From positions 1-25,000 of the forward strand of contig RPFO01001629.1 in NCBI GenBank assembly GCA_009746045.1: DNA of 25,000 nt, given 5' to 3'. The notes under the pieces are model-generated. The model worked only from the letters and a program-made list of their open reading frames with translations, ran no database searches and had not been told where the DNA came from. Below are positions 9,401 through 18,722 of the stretch, piece by piece; within the stretch, counting starts at the first letter, position 1, and every line of letters starts with the position of its first letter. Position numbers and translations under genes: made by a program. Origin of the DNA: Mesostigma viride. Taxonomy: Eukaryota; Streptophyta; Mesostigmatophyceae; Mesostigmatales; Mesostigmataceae.

Positions 9401-9476
9401 TCGTAGGCCTTCTCCTCTCTTATGTTATGTCTGCTGTCGACGGGTGGTTGGTTGTCCCCTCCCCTCCGCAGCCGTC

Positions 9477-11789
9477 ATGACAGAGCCTACCCCTCCGGCT
9501 GAGAGCCCGCTGCCGTCCCTGCCCCTACCGGACCCTGAGCTGTATTTCGAGGCCCTTCCGGGCCGTTGGGTGTCGCGATCATGTTACCGGGGTGGCGTTG
9601 TGCAGCCGGCCCTTCAGGCCCAACATGCGAGCTTAGTCAGGGCGGCCCTCTTCGGGGTCACGTGGTATGGTCCTTCCCCTGATGAGCCGCACCAGCTTGT
9701 CCTGCACGGTTTCGATGATGCCGGACACTGTTTGTTGGGGTGTGGTTCCAGCTGTCCCGCCTTGGGGCAGATAGATGCGGTTCTCCGGTGTTGCCGTGTG
9801 TTCTCCTACCTCTCCACTCCTGTGGGCCGTACCTGCCTACGGGAGGTGTTCCCGTGGCTTCCAGCTGAGGGTGATGCTGAGGTAGACGAGAACCCCTGCG
9901 ACCTTTTACGGGCCGTAGAGTTCATGGAGATAGCTGATCAGTCGGCGGGACTAGCGGTTAGTGGTCCTACCCCTTCGGGCGCCCCAGCCGAGGTACATTA
10001 TACTCCAGATTATTCTGCCTCGAGCGCTGCGTCCGCCTCCTCGGTGTCTGTCCCTCCCTCTCCGGTCCCGTCGTCCCCTCGGTCGACCCGGGATGTCGCA
10101 GTGGAGCCTACCCCTTCGGGTTTGCCTGATCCTCTTTCGGCGACGGTCTCGGCTATGCAGGCTCAGATCCAGTCTTTGACCACGGCGTTTGGGGCCTTCC
10201 TTGCGGCCCAGGCGCAGGTCCCGGCCACGCCGGCTGGATCCGCGCCCCCTACCCCTTCTGTCGCCCCGGCGACTACGGCTTCGCCCGCGCCCCCGCCTGC
10301 GCCCGCGGTCGCTGTGGTTCCGGCGGCTCCTGCGACTCCTGCTGCCTCTGCGCCTGTTACCGCTCTACCTGCGCCTACGCGGGAGTCTCCTGCCCCTGTT
10401 AGCTCGCCCTCCGTCGCTGCTTCCGAGCCTCCTCCCGCTCAGGCGCAGACGTCGCGGGGTTTCTTTGGCGATACTAGCGGGCTTCCCAGACTTTGGGAGG
10501 GTGGTCCTCCGCAGAGGATTCCGGTTCCTGACTGGGGCCTGGATGGTAGTCAATCTTATGCAGGACTGCCTGTCCCTACGGGCCCCATTTTCAACATGTG
10601 GCCTGAGGGTGCACCGGCAACGGAGACCGGCGCGCCTGCGTCGTTGGTGGGTCCGTCACGGCCCTCTCTGGCTTCAGGTCCGGCGCGACCTCCTGTTTTA
10701 CCAGTGCCCCCTGCGTCGGTGTCGGCTCCTGCCCCTGCGTCAGCCCCTGCTCCGGTCCCTCCTCCTTCGGCCTCGCGGTCTTTGGCCGCGGTTGTTCGGT
10801 CCACCGGTCAGGATCCTCGCGCCACCCGCGCTGCCGATTCCCTCAGGGAGTTGTCCCAGGGTGATCGGGACAGGGCTCCTTCTGTGGTGCACGCGACGCC
10901 GGAGTCGCGTGACACGCCCATTCCGGGGTATGGTATGTCCGCACTCGCCTGCCGACAGTGTGACCTGCCGCGCGCCTCTGCTGAGCTTGCCATCTCTCCC
11001 ATGTCCTATGGGTTCTCCCAGGTGTGTCGGGCGCCCCGGGATCGTGGCCTACCCATTGAGACTGATCGGCCTCCGTTCGACATGGTTATTTTAGCTGATC
11101 CGGTGTTCGAGGGTGAGATCCTGGTCCGGCGCGTCCTGTATCGCTGGGCGAGGCGCCACAACGACTTGGACACCTACGGTGGGTTTCAGTGGGCTTACCC
11201 TCCCCCTCTGGGCATTATGGCTTCGGATGCCCTTACAGTAGAGTTTCCTGCGGTGCCGGGTGCGGCGTACACTACGGTCCTCCAGCCCATCCTTGAGTGG
11301 GATGCCCGCCGCCCGGCGCCTATCCCGGGCCAGGGTCTAGACTCCCGCGGTCACCCTCCTCCTCGTGCCAGCGACTACCTAGAGACATTCGGGTCGCGAC
11401 AGTGTGTTCGTCGGTGGCGCTCCCGCGAGGTTCGGCACATCCGGTTGTGGCCGTCCAACGTGGAGCCCCTGGTGGACCTGTTCTTCCCGACGGGTCTGCG
11501 CCCTCGGATTCGGTATCATTGCCTCCTCCTGCGGGCCCTTTGCCTGATCGCGGTAGAGCCTTTCCTTCGCCTCTTTGCCTGTGGCTTTCTGGACTGGGCC
11601 CGTGGCCAGGTCGTCCTCACGCAGCATAGGTATTACTGGGCCTTCCTGGGCCTCTTTCCTGACGGCGTGTGGGCCGATGTTTTCCTCACTGTAGATAGGC
11701 ATGACAATGTTGAGGATGTGGCTCACTACCAGGCCTACCTGGAGGTCCTGCTGGCCTCTCGTGGCACTTACCAGACGGATGGCCACTAG
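9477..11789 (+). CDS. GC-rich third ORF of the retroelement, unknown function
   Basis: ATG 9477 gives 770 residues; the frame is already open at an ATG at 9351 inside the integrase gene, so coupled translation or a +1 step is possible. Three parts are visible. An N-terminal globular region (about residues 20-160) has several Cys (LLGCGSSCPALG, LRCCRVFSYL). A long Ala/Pro/Ser-rich linker (about 165-480) carries one likely coiled coil near 220-247 (MQAQIQSLTTAFGAFLAAQAQ region). A C-terminal globular region (about 490-770) has a hydrophobic Leu/Phe-rich stretch near LLLRALCLIAVEPFLRLF. No signal peptide or clear envelope hallmark is seen and no family is recognised. Its strong GC bias contrasts with T-ending gag and pol, which hints at a separate origin. 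It ends with TAG at 11787-11789, followed at once by a second in-frame TAG. Confidence 0.75.
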   Translation: MTEPTPPAESPLPSLPLPDPELYFEALPGRWVSRSCYRGGVVQPALQAQHASLVRAALFGVTWYGPSPDEPHQLVLHGFDDAGHCLLGCGSSCPALGQIDAVLRCCRVFSYLSTPVGRTCLREVFPWLPAEGDAEVDENPCDLLRAVEFMEIADQSAGLAVSGPTPSGAPAEVHYTPDYSASSAASASSVSVPPSPVPSSPRSTRDVAVEPTPSGLPDPLSATVSAMQAQIQSLTTAFGAFLAAQAQVPATPAGSAPPTPSVAPATTASPAPPPAPAVAVVPAAPATPAASAPVTALPAPTRESPAPVSSPSVAASEPPPAQAQTSRGFFGDTSGLPRLWEGGPPQRIPVPDWGLDGSQSYAGLPVPTGPIFNMWPEGAPATETGAPASLVGPSRPSLASGPARPPVLPVPPASVSAPAPASAPAPVPPPSASRSLAAVVRSTGQDPRATRAADSLRELSQGDRDRAPSVVHATPESRDTPIPGYGMSALACRQCDLPRASAELAISPMSYGFSQVCRAPRDRGLPIETDRPPFDMVILADPVFEGEILVRRVLYRWARRHNDLDTYGGFQWAYPPPLGIMASDALTVEFPAVPGAAYTTVLQPILEWDARRPAPIPGQGLDSRGHPPPRASDYLETFGSRQCVRRWRSREVRHIRLWPSNVEPLVDLFFPTGLRPRIRYHCLLLRALCLIAVEPFLRLFACGFLDWARGQVVLTQHRYYWAFLGLFPDGVWADVFLTVDRHDNVEDVAHYQAYLEVLLASRGTYQTDGH

Positions 11790-11792
11790 ATA

Positions 11793-12011
11793 GAGGGCCT
11801 TAGGCCCGACCTGAGGGTGTTGTCCCTCCGGTATGTAGAGTCGCCCTCATATTCTGGCCAGTTGGTTGGCTGTTCTTGGTCCTTAGCGCTGATGTGTTTA
11901 CTCTGTGTGTCCTGCCCAGTGCCGTCCCCCCCGGCCAGGACTCCGTTCCATGTGCCTATGGCATGAATGCCTGGTGGGCTTGGGTATAGTGTGGGATTGT
12001 AAGCGGTTCCA
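11793..12011. other. 3' flank of the retroelement, no recognised LTR or gene
   Basis: Short hairpins occur just after the stop codon (GGGCC-TTA-GGCCC near 11796, GAGGG...CCCTC near 11813). No polypurine tract or LTR copy was recognised. Confidence 0.4.
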
Positions 12012-12099
12012 TTCCATCGCACGTCACACGTCGCGTGTCACAGACACAGGGTAGGTTCCATCGCACGTCACATGTCACATGTCACAGACACAGGGTAGA
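12012..12099. repeat. 44-bp tandem direct duplication
   Basis: Two adjacent 44-bp copies (12012-12055 and 12056-12099) start with TTCCATCGCACGTCACA and end with GTCACAGACACAGGGTAG. They differ mainly in the middle, where the first has ACACG-TCG-CGTGT, a small palindrome that is changed in the second. Confidence 0.85.
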
Positions 12100-12330
12100 T
12101 TTCGTGGGACGAGGGAGTCATTCATGACAGGAGCAGACGAGTGCCTGGACATGAGTCCAGGGAATGCCAAGTGTTTTATGCTGAAGAGACTATTGTGAGG
12201 GCACTTGAGAATAATCACAGATAATCACCCAATTAGGTATAGAAGCTGGATGGACGGGGGAGGGAGGGGGGAGGAATGACAGGGGAAGTGGTGGCAGCAG
12301 ATCGGATGGAAGTGGCCAATATAGTGGTGG
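12100..12330. other. intergenic, nothing recognised
   Basis: Purine-rich sequence precedes the GT repeat. No coding or structural signal was seen. Confidence 0.4.
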
Positions 12331-12332
12331 GG

Positions 12333-12348
12333 TCTGTGTGTGTGTGTC

Positions 12349-12392
<44 letters not shown>

Positions 12393-12417
12393 CGTGTGTG
12401 TGTGCGCGCATGTGTGT
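12333..12417. repeat. (GT)n microsatellite, interrupted
   Basis: A run of GT dinucleotides of about 85 bp is broken by CTTT, TTC and CGCGCA. Open frames reading Thr-His or Cys-Val through it are artefacts of the repeat. Confidence 0.95.
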
Positions 12418-13376
12418 CAAAGTGAGATGCGCTGGTCAGAGCTGGGGGTCGGGGCCTGCCGCGACCGCGGAATCTCTCCGAATGCAACTCTTGCTACAGC
12501 CACTTTGGCGGTGTAACATCAGTGTGTGACATCAGCGTTGTGGCGTCAGCGTGTGGAAGCGTGGAACGGGTAGCATAGATCGTTTCGCACGTTGCGGCCG
12601 CCAGTTGCGCCACCCATTGGCATCAGGTGCTGATCGCCATGCTCACCAAGGTGTTGGTGTAGGTGGCGATGTCACAACCAGCATAGCCGCGATGCTTCTT
12701 GCCAGCACATCGGCGCCCTGTTCATCATCGTCGTGGGCACACGTGGTGCCAGCTGTCACTGTCGGCAAGGGGTGTTGTCGCGGTGATGGTGGCTGCTCTA
12801 TTCTTAGCGTGCTTGGAGCAGGCATCGCAGTTTACTTGATAGCCAACCACCTCAAAAATGGTTGGATGCTGCACTCACAGGGTCGGCAGGGAGTGTACTG
12901 GTGCGCAGGGGCCATGGGGGGAGAGAGGGAGGGAAGGGGCATGGGCAACGTTTGGGCCTAGAGCTTGGGATGATGAGTGAAGGAGTGGCTTGCTTGCGTG
13001 GTTAGTCAGGTTGTCTTTCACCAGCGTTAACAGTGTGGCACGCCCCTGGCTAGGCAGTGGTACTGCCACAGGGTACCAAGGTCGACTTGTGGCAAGGAGA
13101 ATGTGGCAAGGAGATCTGGTTGCTACTGCTGGCGCTAGTGGCAGTGCTGTTGCAGTGAGGGGCCATAGTGGGTGGCTTGTACAGTTCCACGGCAAAATGT
13201 TGTTCGGGGGCGCAAACACAGCGAGACAATGCACCGCACCCGAGCTCATGCATGCGCACGTGTAGCAGATACTCCTGTTCCATACTCCTGTGGGCGAGCC
13301 ATTCACGTGTACTTTGGATAGTATCAAAGAGAAGACCAGCGCAGGCCGCAAATCTGGAAGTATGACTGTGAAGGAC
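12418..13376. other. intergenic, no supported gene
   Basis: Several frames of 65-158 codons are open on both strands (for example 12551-12961 + and 12875-13351 -), but they overlap each other, show no domain and have no supporting splice sites or codon pattern. A CCATGGGGG-type purine-rich stretch occurs near 12911-12945. It may be decayed mobile DNA. Confidence 0.4.
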
Positions 13377-14075
13377 GTACACTATAGGAGTTAATTTTAC
13401 GGGGCGTAAACGCCCCGGTTGAGGTTACCGGGGCGGTTACCGGCCGGTAACCATGTACGTTTAAGGTTACCGGCCAGGTTACCGGCCGGTAACCTTAAAC
13501 GCGACAGACTAAATACCGGCCGGTAATGGTTACCGGGCGGTAATAGGTACCGGAACGTTTACTGGGCGGTAACTTTTACCGGAGCGGTAACCATGCCCGT
13601 AACCTTACTGGGTTACGGGCATGGTTACGGCCCAAGTAGAAGTTACCGGGCGGTAAACTGACATGGTTACGGGACCATTTCTGATAACCGGGATGGGTTA
13701 CTGGCCTGGTTACGGGACCGGTAACTGGCCCGTAACCTGTACAAGTAACTGACCCGTAAACGGGCATGGTTACTGGCATGGTTACGGGTCCGGTATTTGG
13801 CATCAGCATAGGTTACGGGCCAGTCTCGGGCATGGCTACTGTCCTGGTTACGGGCCCGTAACCTGGCCAGTAACCATTACTAGTTACGGCGCCGTAAACG
13901 GTCCTGGTTATTGCCATGGTTACTGGTCCGGTATTATGTACTGGGGCAGGTTACGGGCCTGGTTACTGGCCCGTAACCAGGCCAGTAACCACTACTAGTT
14001 ATTGCCCCGTAAACAGGCCTGGTTACTGCCATGGTTATGGCCCAGTAACCAAACCCATAACTAGTTACCGTCTTG
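13377..14075. repeat. large degenerate GGTTAC/GTAACC palindromic array
   Basis: About 700 bp consist almost entirely of GGTTAC and GTAACC words joined by short GC spacers (GGGC, CCGG, GGCC), so most of it can fold on itself. A perfect 7-bp inverted repeat, GGGGCGT/ACGCCCC, lies at 13401-13416. Near the right end a longer unit of about 115-bp period is visible (13843 onward and 13958 onward), containing GGCCAGTAACCA followed by TACTAGTTA. The left border matches the border at 653-670 in inverted orientation. Confidence 0.9.
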
Positions 14076-14439
14076 GGTATGGATCTCAAAATGCAGGATT
14101 TGATGTAGACAGTCTCTAACAATTTATTATGCACATACATATGATATTAAAATAATTTATTCAGAGAACCATAAGTGTAAGTGTAAAAGACAAGGTGCGG
14201 CCCACCATGATAAAACACATAGCATCATTGGCTCACATCAGAAAAACACAGAAGTATTCAAAGGCAGTATCATCATCAATGTCTTCAAGGTCCTGCCATA
14301 ATACAAGGTTCCACCTAGCGTAACATTACCAGCTGGTGGTAAGCCTGGACTTGGGGTCCAGCCAAGGCATGGCCTGATGCCATTGTATACCGTGCACAAG
14401 TTGTGGATAGTCATTATTGTCTTCCGCTAATGCCATTTA
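14076..14439. other. 3' flank of the acidic coiled-coil gene, nothing recognised
   Basis: AT-richer sequence between the GGTTAC array and the stop codon of the minus-strand gene. It would hold that gene's 3' UTR; no clear polyadenylation signal was identified. Confidence 0.4.
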
Positions 14440-16007
14440 TCAGCACTCGTCCAGTGCTTCCTCCTCAATGAGGTCGTCCAGGTCTGCATCGAACTTGTCT
14501 GCGTCAGCGGTGGTCAGAAACTTCCTCGCCACGAGGCCGCTAGCTGATTTGGCCCTCATGTCAGCCTCAGCTTCCCACACGGAGTCTACCACAAGGCCGA
14601 CATGGTCAATCAGGACCTTTCGCTGCTTCATCGTGTCCACGTTCCAGTGCTTGAACTTGCGAAGGAGGAACTGCGCATTGACACCACGAGCAAGTCCAAT
14701 TGCAAGCGTACACACATACATGACAGTGAGCAAGTGTAGAATGTAATGCATACGACATCATGGATATATAATGCATGATGTTGCAAAGGGCACAAGGAAG
14801 AACAGCAAGGCTTTACCATATCGTTTTTAGACCACACGTTCCTCGACAGGCCACCACCCATTAAACCTAGTTGAGCATTAAAGTGACCCCATAAGTCATA
14901 CACTTACGTCATACACCAGGCGTTTACGCCCCTTGGAGCGGATGTCGCCGGGTGGCGCTGCCGCCGCCTCAACGTACTTCTTGTTGTCTAGCGTCATCTT
15001 TCGAATCTGCTTCTTGGCATTGGACCTCCCCGATGTCAGGTGGCATCGCATCGCCGATGCTGCGTGCTTGGCGGCGGCCTCCCTCCTGCCCGCTGGCATG
15101 TACTTGTTCTGGATGGCCACGTCCGCCACGATGGCAACATACTTCTTCCACAGCCCCCCGTCATCCTCCTGGTCCATGGCCTCAGGGGTGAGAAAGTGGC
15201 CATCCATGTCGTCAAACGCAGCCTGGATCTCCTTCTTTTTCCACTGCGAGACCCAAACAAAACACACAACCAGAATTGCAACGACACACGTGACAAGTAC
15301 TGTTGATTGCATTTGCATTTCGTAGATCATAATCACCCCAAACAACTCCAAGGAGAACCATACGGAATGCAAACGACGCGTAGAAAAATGGCATGATGCA
15401 CTTTAAAGGGTTCCCCTAATACAGCAGAGGGGTTTACCCATTCGAAGACTGGAACGAAGCCAGCGTCGATCGATCCGCGAGCGTCGCTCGCCGGGCTCCC
15501 CTCAGGACCTGAGGCACTGGAAAGCCGGGTCGGCTGCGTGGGCGTGGCCTCCTGCGACCGGGGCTGCCGACCCTGGTCCAGTAACTGTTGAAGCATCTCA
15601 TACATCTTGGAGGTCATTTCTTTCTGTTTCTCCATGTCGCTCTTGAGTTGGCGGACGTCCGCGTCTGTCCCGCTAGGGTCCAGCCTGCTACGAGTAGCGC
15701 CCCCGCTGCCTGCCTCAGCTTTCCTAGTCTTCCCCTTGCTGCCCGAGCCCTTGTCCTGCCTACCCTTCTGAGGCGTGGTGTCCAACTCATCGTCGTCATA
15801 GTCGTCGTCCTGGTCGTCCTCGTCGGAGGAGGTTTGTAAGTCCTCCTCCGACTCCAGGTTCTCCGCCTCCTGCTTCCCCCAGTGGTCGTCCTTTTCCACG
15901 TCGGCCCGCCTGGCCTTCTTTCTCGCTGTGGCATCGCGTGCCGAGACCATGCCCTTTGTTGTGGCTGCACCCTTTGCGGCCGCCATGTCGTTCCGGCGCT
16001 TTCCCAT
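14440..16007 (-). CDS. three-exon gene for an acidic coiled-coil, probably nuclear protein
   Basis: Exons on the minus strand are 16007-15438, 15243-14908 and 14670-14440. Introns are GTAAAC...CTCGCAG (194 nt) and GTAAGTG...TGCGCAG (237 nt). All junctions are phase 0 and the joined frame codes 378 residues, which supports a real gene. ATG 16007 is chosen because the open frame upstream has only a GTG. The N-terminus is basic (MGKRRN, later RKKARRAD), followed by a Ser/Asp/Glu-rich acidic tract (about 47-76), a basic patch (80-100) and a coiled coil (about 115-145, LKSDMEKQKEMTSKMYEMLQ). Exon 2 continues with a helical region (LWKKYVAIVADVAI) and a basic stretch (KKQIRKMTLDNKKY). The end is again acidic (DADLDDLIEEEALDEC). 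No family is recognised. It is transcribed away from the left hairpin array, divergent from the transposase gene; an accessory DNA-binding role is speculative. Confidence 0.7.
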
Positions 16008-16197
16008 ATTCACTTCCGCTGCTTTGTTGCGTTCTGCACTGGTGCTGCGTTCTGGGCACTGGTGAGGCTTTCAAGCGTGCGCTCGTGCAAAATGTAACGC
16101 AGCGGTATGGTCTGGCGCGTTCGGAAATTCAAAAATCAAGGCGACGCGTCGGCCCCGGTCCACGTGGCTCACTCGCAGAGGAGCTGCTTCGGGCAGT

Positions 16198-16522
16198 CGT
16201 CATGAGTCGAGTACATAGCGGAGTGCTGCTGCATTGGAGACACTATGTACTCTTGGAGTACATAGTGTGCCACCCTATGTACTCTTGGAGTACATAGTGT
16301 GGAGTAAATAGTCACTCCTTCCTATGTAATACGGGCGTGTCTCACCGCGTCGGCAGTCCCCTATTCGGAAATCCCGGATCATATGTACTCCGGACTATGT
16401 ACTCTTGGAGTACATAGTCACTCCGGACTATGTACTCTTGGAGTACATAGTCCGGAGTACATAGTCACTCCTTCCTATGTAATACGGGCGTGTCTCACCG
16501 CGTCATGACTCGAGTACATAGC
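16198..16522 (+). repeat. left hairpin-rich array of the putative DNA transposon
   Basis: The array contains four copies of the 23-bp hairpin CTATGTACTC-TTG-GAGTACATAG, with cores at 16240-16268, 16275-16297, 16395-16417 and 16428-16450. The last extends to 18-bp perfect arms (16420-16458). A 39-bp unit beginning CACTCCTTCCTATGTAATAC occurs at 16313-16351 and 16466-16504. A near-identical 22-mer (CGTCATGA[G/C]TCGAGTACATAGC) marks both ends, at 16198 and 16501. The reverse complement of the same modules forms 24721-25000. Long structured inverted ends are expected for a cut-and-paste element, but satellite arrays in opposite orientation are an alternative. Confidence 0.85.
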
Positions 16523-16959
16523 TTAGTGTGGAGTAGATAGTCCTAATAATCCCTGCCACTTGGAGAATAGCAATTGAAGGTCCTGTGCTCACGTGACACC
16601 AACTTCATTATATCACAGTAGGTTAGGGCTTATATTATATAAACGTCATTACCGTGGTTCGTGAAGTGGCGGCGGCACAGCGCAAAACTTGGCCAGGCCG
16701 AATGCATGGAATTAATGTTTAGGGTTCGCCTTGTTGAATTACCGTTCATTGCCCAATTAACGCAGGCAAGAAGAACTACACGCTGGATACTAGGATACTC
16801 AAGGGAGTGGAGGACCCTCGGCACAGGAACTCAAACAGTGGCTTTAGCTGCATGGCTGGTCGTCGGTGTCTTTGAGCCTTATGATGAAAGGCACGGACGA
16901 CCCTCCACCGGGACGGTTTCAGGGTGCCTAATTATTCCCGTCGAAGGAAGCGATTACAA
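16523..16959 (+). promoter_or_regulatory. upstream region of the transposase gene with candidate TATA box
   Basis: A perfect TATATAAA lies at 16636-16643, about 320 nt before the proposed start codon. Several ATGs and a short upstream frame lie between (first ATG near 16703, soon stopped), so a 5' UTR intron or an upstream exon is possible. No ATGATTAC octamer like those before the kinase gene is present here. Confidence 0.4.
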
Positions 16960-18722
16960 ATGCCTGAGCGGTATCTCTTCAGCAGGCAAAGAAAGCGTCA
17001 AGACATCGCCGTGGCTCACACCGTCATTGGCATCAACAACTGCGATGAGGACGTTGAGGACGAGTTGGTGGATAACGCTGCACTTGGTGATGATGTTGAC
17101 GCTGGGAGGGCTCTGTCGCGCGACGCTGGGTCAGATGAAGTGGATGCAACTGAATCAGGGGATGGAGGCGACGGCGGGAATAGTGCTGACTCCGTTGAGG
17201 AGCCCGCCGTGCAACGGAGACTTAGCCATTGTCCAGGGGGGAAAATAGACGGGCGCATGACGGTGGCAGCTCCTGATCCATGCTCAGTGCCTTCGGCCCC
17301 AACAGACGGCCAGGGAAATGAGACTGGGTACGGGATCTTTCGGTCGCACTCGGAGTTTCTGGAGTTTGCATACCATAAGCGAATCGATTCTCGGACTGAC
17401 GAAGGCGTGCTGTGCAGAACTGCCATGAGACAAGACCCCAAGTACCGATCGGAAGATGCCGACCGGCTCACGCTCCCTGTGGTCAGGAAGGTGGAAAAGG
17501 AGCTCCCAACGCACCATGTCACGCGAATTGAACTCCCTAACGGCTCTGTCGCCCACACGTGCAGCATCAAGACCCGGCTTCAACATCTGCTACGCCAGCA
17601 CAATGTCACGCGCCACCTGCATGTGCGGCCCGAGGTGCTTGCGGATGGCCGGCGCACAGGTTTCCACATGAGTACCTTCTTCCACGACCATCCTCTGTGC
17701 CGCCTTCGTGGGATAGCGCTATCCGGCCAGACGTTCACGGTCGGTGACTTCCTCGAGGTCTCGGTGACTGAGGACGGTGTGAACAAAGGCAAGCCTTATG
17801 GGGCCCCGGTGAGGCTGACCGGCGTCCTGTACCAGCGTGACGACAAGCTCTCGGATTCTGTCAAGGTGCTCTTCGAGGTGCAGTACTTGTATGCCAACAA
17901 GTGGCGACACACGCACCTGAAAAGGGGAAGCCCCGGGTTTCATGAGAAGGAGCTATTTGCATGCAACTGGACGGAATTGGTGGAGGCAGGGACCTACAAG
18001 CGCCATATCAGGGTTCACTCTGAAGAAGACTTCGCGGAAATGGAGCAAGAGGGCACAGTTGGGAAACACGACTACTTCTTGTCACGGACATACGGAGTCA
18101 CGACCGGGGGCATCGTGGAAACAGATGCTGATGGGAATGATCTAAGGGATCCCCATGGCCACCCTTTGATGCAGCCCATAGGTGATTTCAGGGACTGGCA
18201 GAAGGGCCCCCTCCGCAAGTGTCAGGCCCGCCCGCGGCTGGGCTTGCCCGTCGTTGTGATCCCAATCGTGCTTTGGATGGATAGCTTCAAGATCACTGAC
18301 AATACGGATGCCGATGTGGTGTCGTATCAGTTCAGGATCCTAACGCTGGATCGATCGGCTGCCCGCAATCACGTGGTCACGCTGAGGCCAAAGCATGTGG
18401 ATGCGGATGCCTTCAACAAGTGGCTGCTGGATAACGAGATCCGCCCACTGCAGCAAGGGGTGGCCATGGAAATGGCAGACCCTCTGACCGGTGTTGTGTC
18501 GTGGATGGAGGTCAGAGTACCCTTTTTTTGGCTGCTAGATTCCGGGGCGCGGTTTGCAGAGATGGGGCTCATGGCGTCTGGCAGCAATCATGGCTGCGGC
18601 TTTTGTACTCTCCACTCCGAGTTCTGGGGGCACACCGAAGTGGTGCTTGAGCTGCGTACGGAGGAGGGCCACCGAGCTGTGTGCGCAACCATGGAGCGTG
18701 AGGGACTGACGGCTCGTGAGAA
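16960..18722 (+). CDS. transposase exon 1: acidic tract, BAH-like domain, first half of DDE core
   Basis: ATG 16960 has A at -3; the frame is open upstream only to a GTG at 16924. Residues about 28-80 are Asp/Glu/Gly-rich. Residues about 245-360 look like a BAH domain: GQTFTVGDFLEVSV, a strand reading RLTGVLYQR, VLFEVQYLY, then EKELFACNWTELVEAGTYKR and IRVHSEEDF. The core begins with VVIPIVLWMDSFKITDN (Asp 441). FFWLLDSGARFAEMG (Asp 527) and a Cys-x-x-Cys pair (546 and 549) follow. The exon ends at 18722, where the frame would otherwise stop at once in GAA-GTAAGTT, a strong donor. Confidence 0.8.

Noticed and set aside
10189-11094. 301-codon arginine-rich plus-strand frame
   Set aside because: It is a shadow of the GC-rich third ORF; the Arg/Leu bias is what an alternate frame of Ala/Pro codons gives.
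12190-12529. Thr-His and Cys-Val repeat frames
   Set aside because: They are translations of the (GT)n microsatellite.
12551-13382. Several frames of 90-158 codons on both strands
   Set aside because: They overlap one another and show no family resemblance or consistent splice sites.
13576-14140. Gly/Pro/Val/Thr-repeat frames
   Set aside because: They are translations of the GGTTAC array.
16661-17248. 195-codon frame overlapping transposase exon 1
   Set aside because: It begins at GTG, is in another frame, and lacks motifs; a role as an upstream exon could not be supported.
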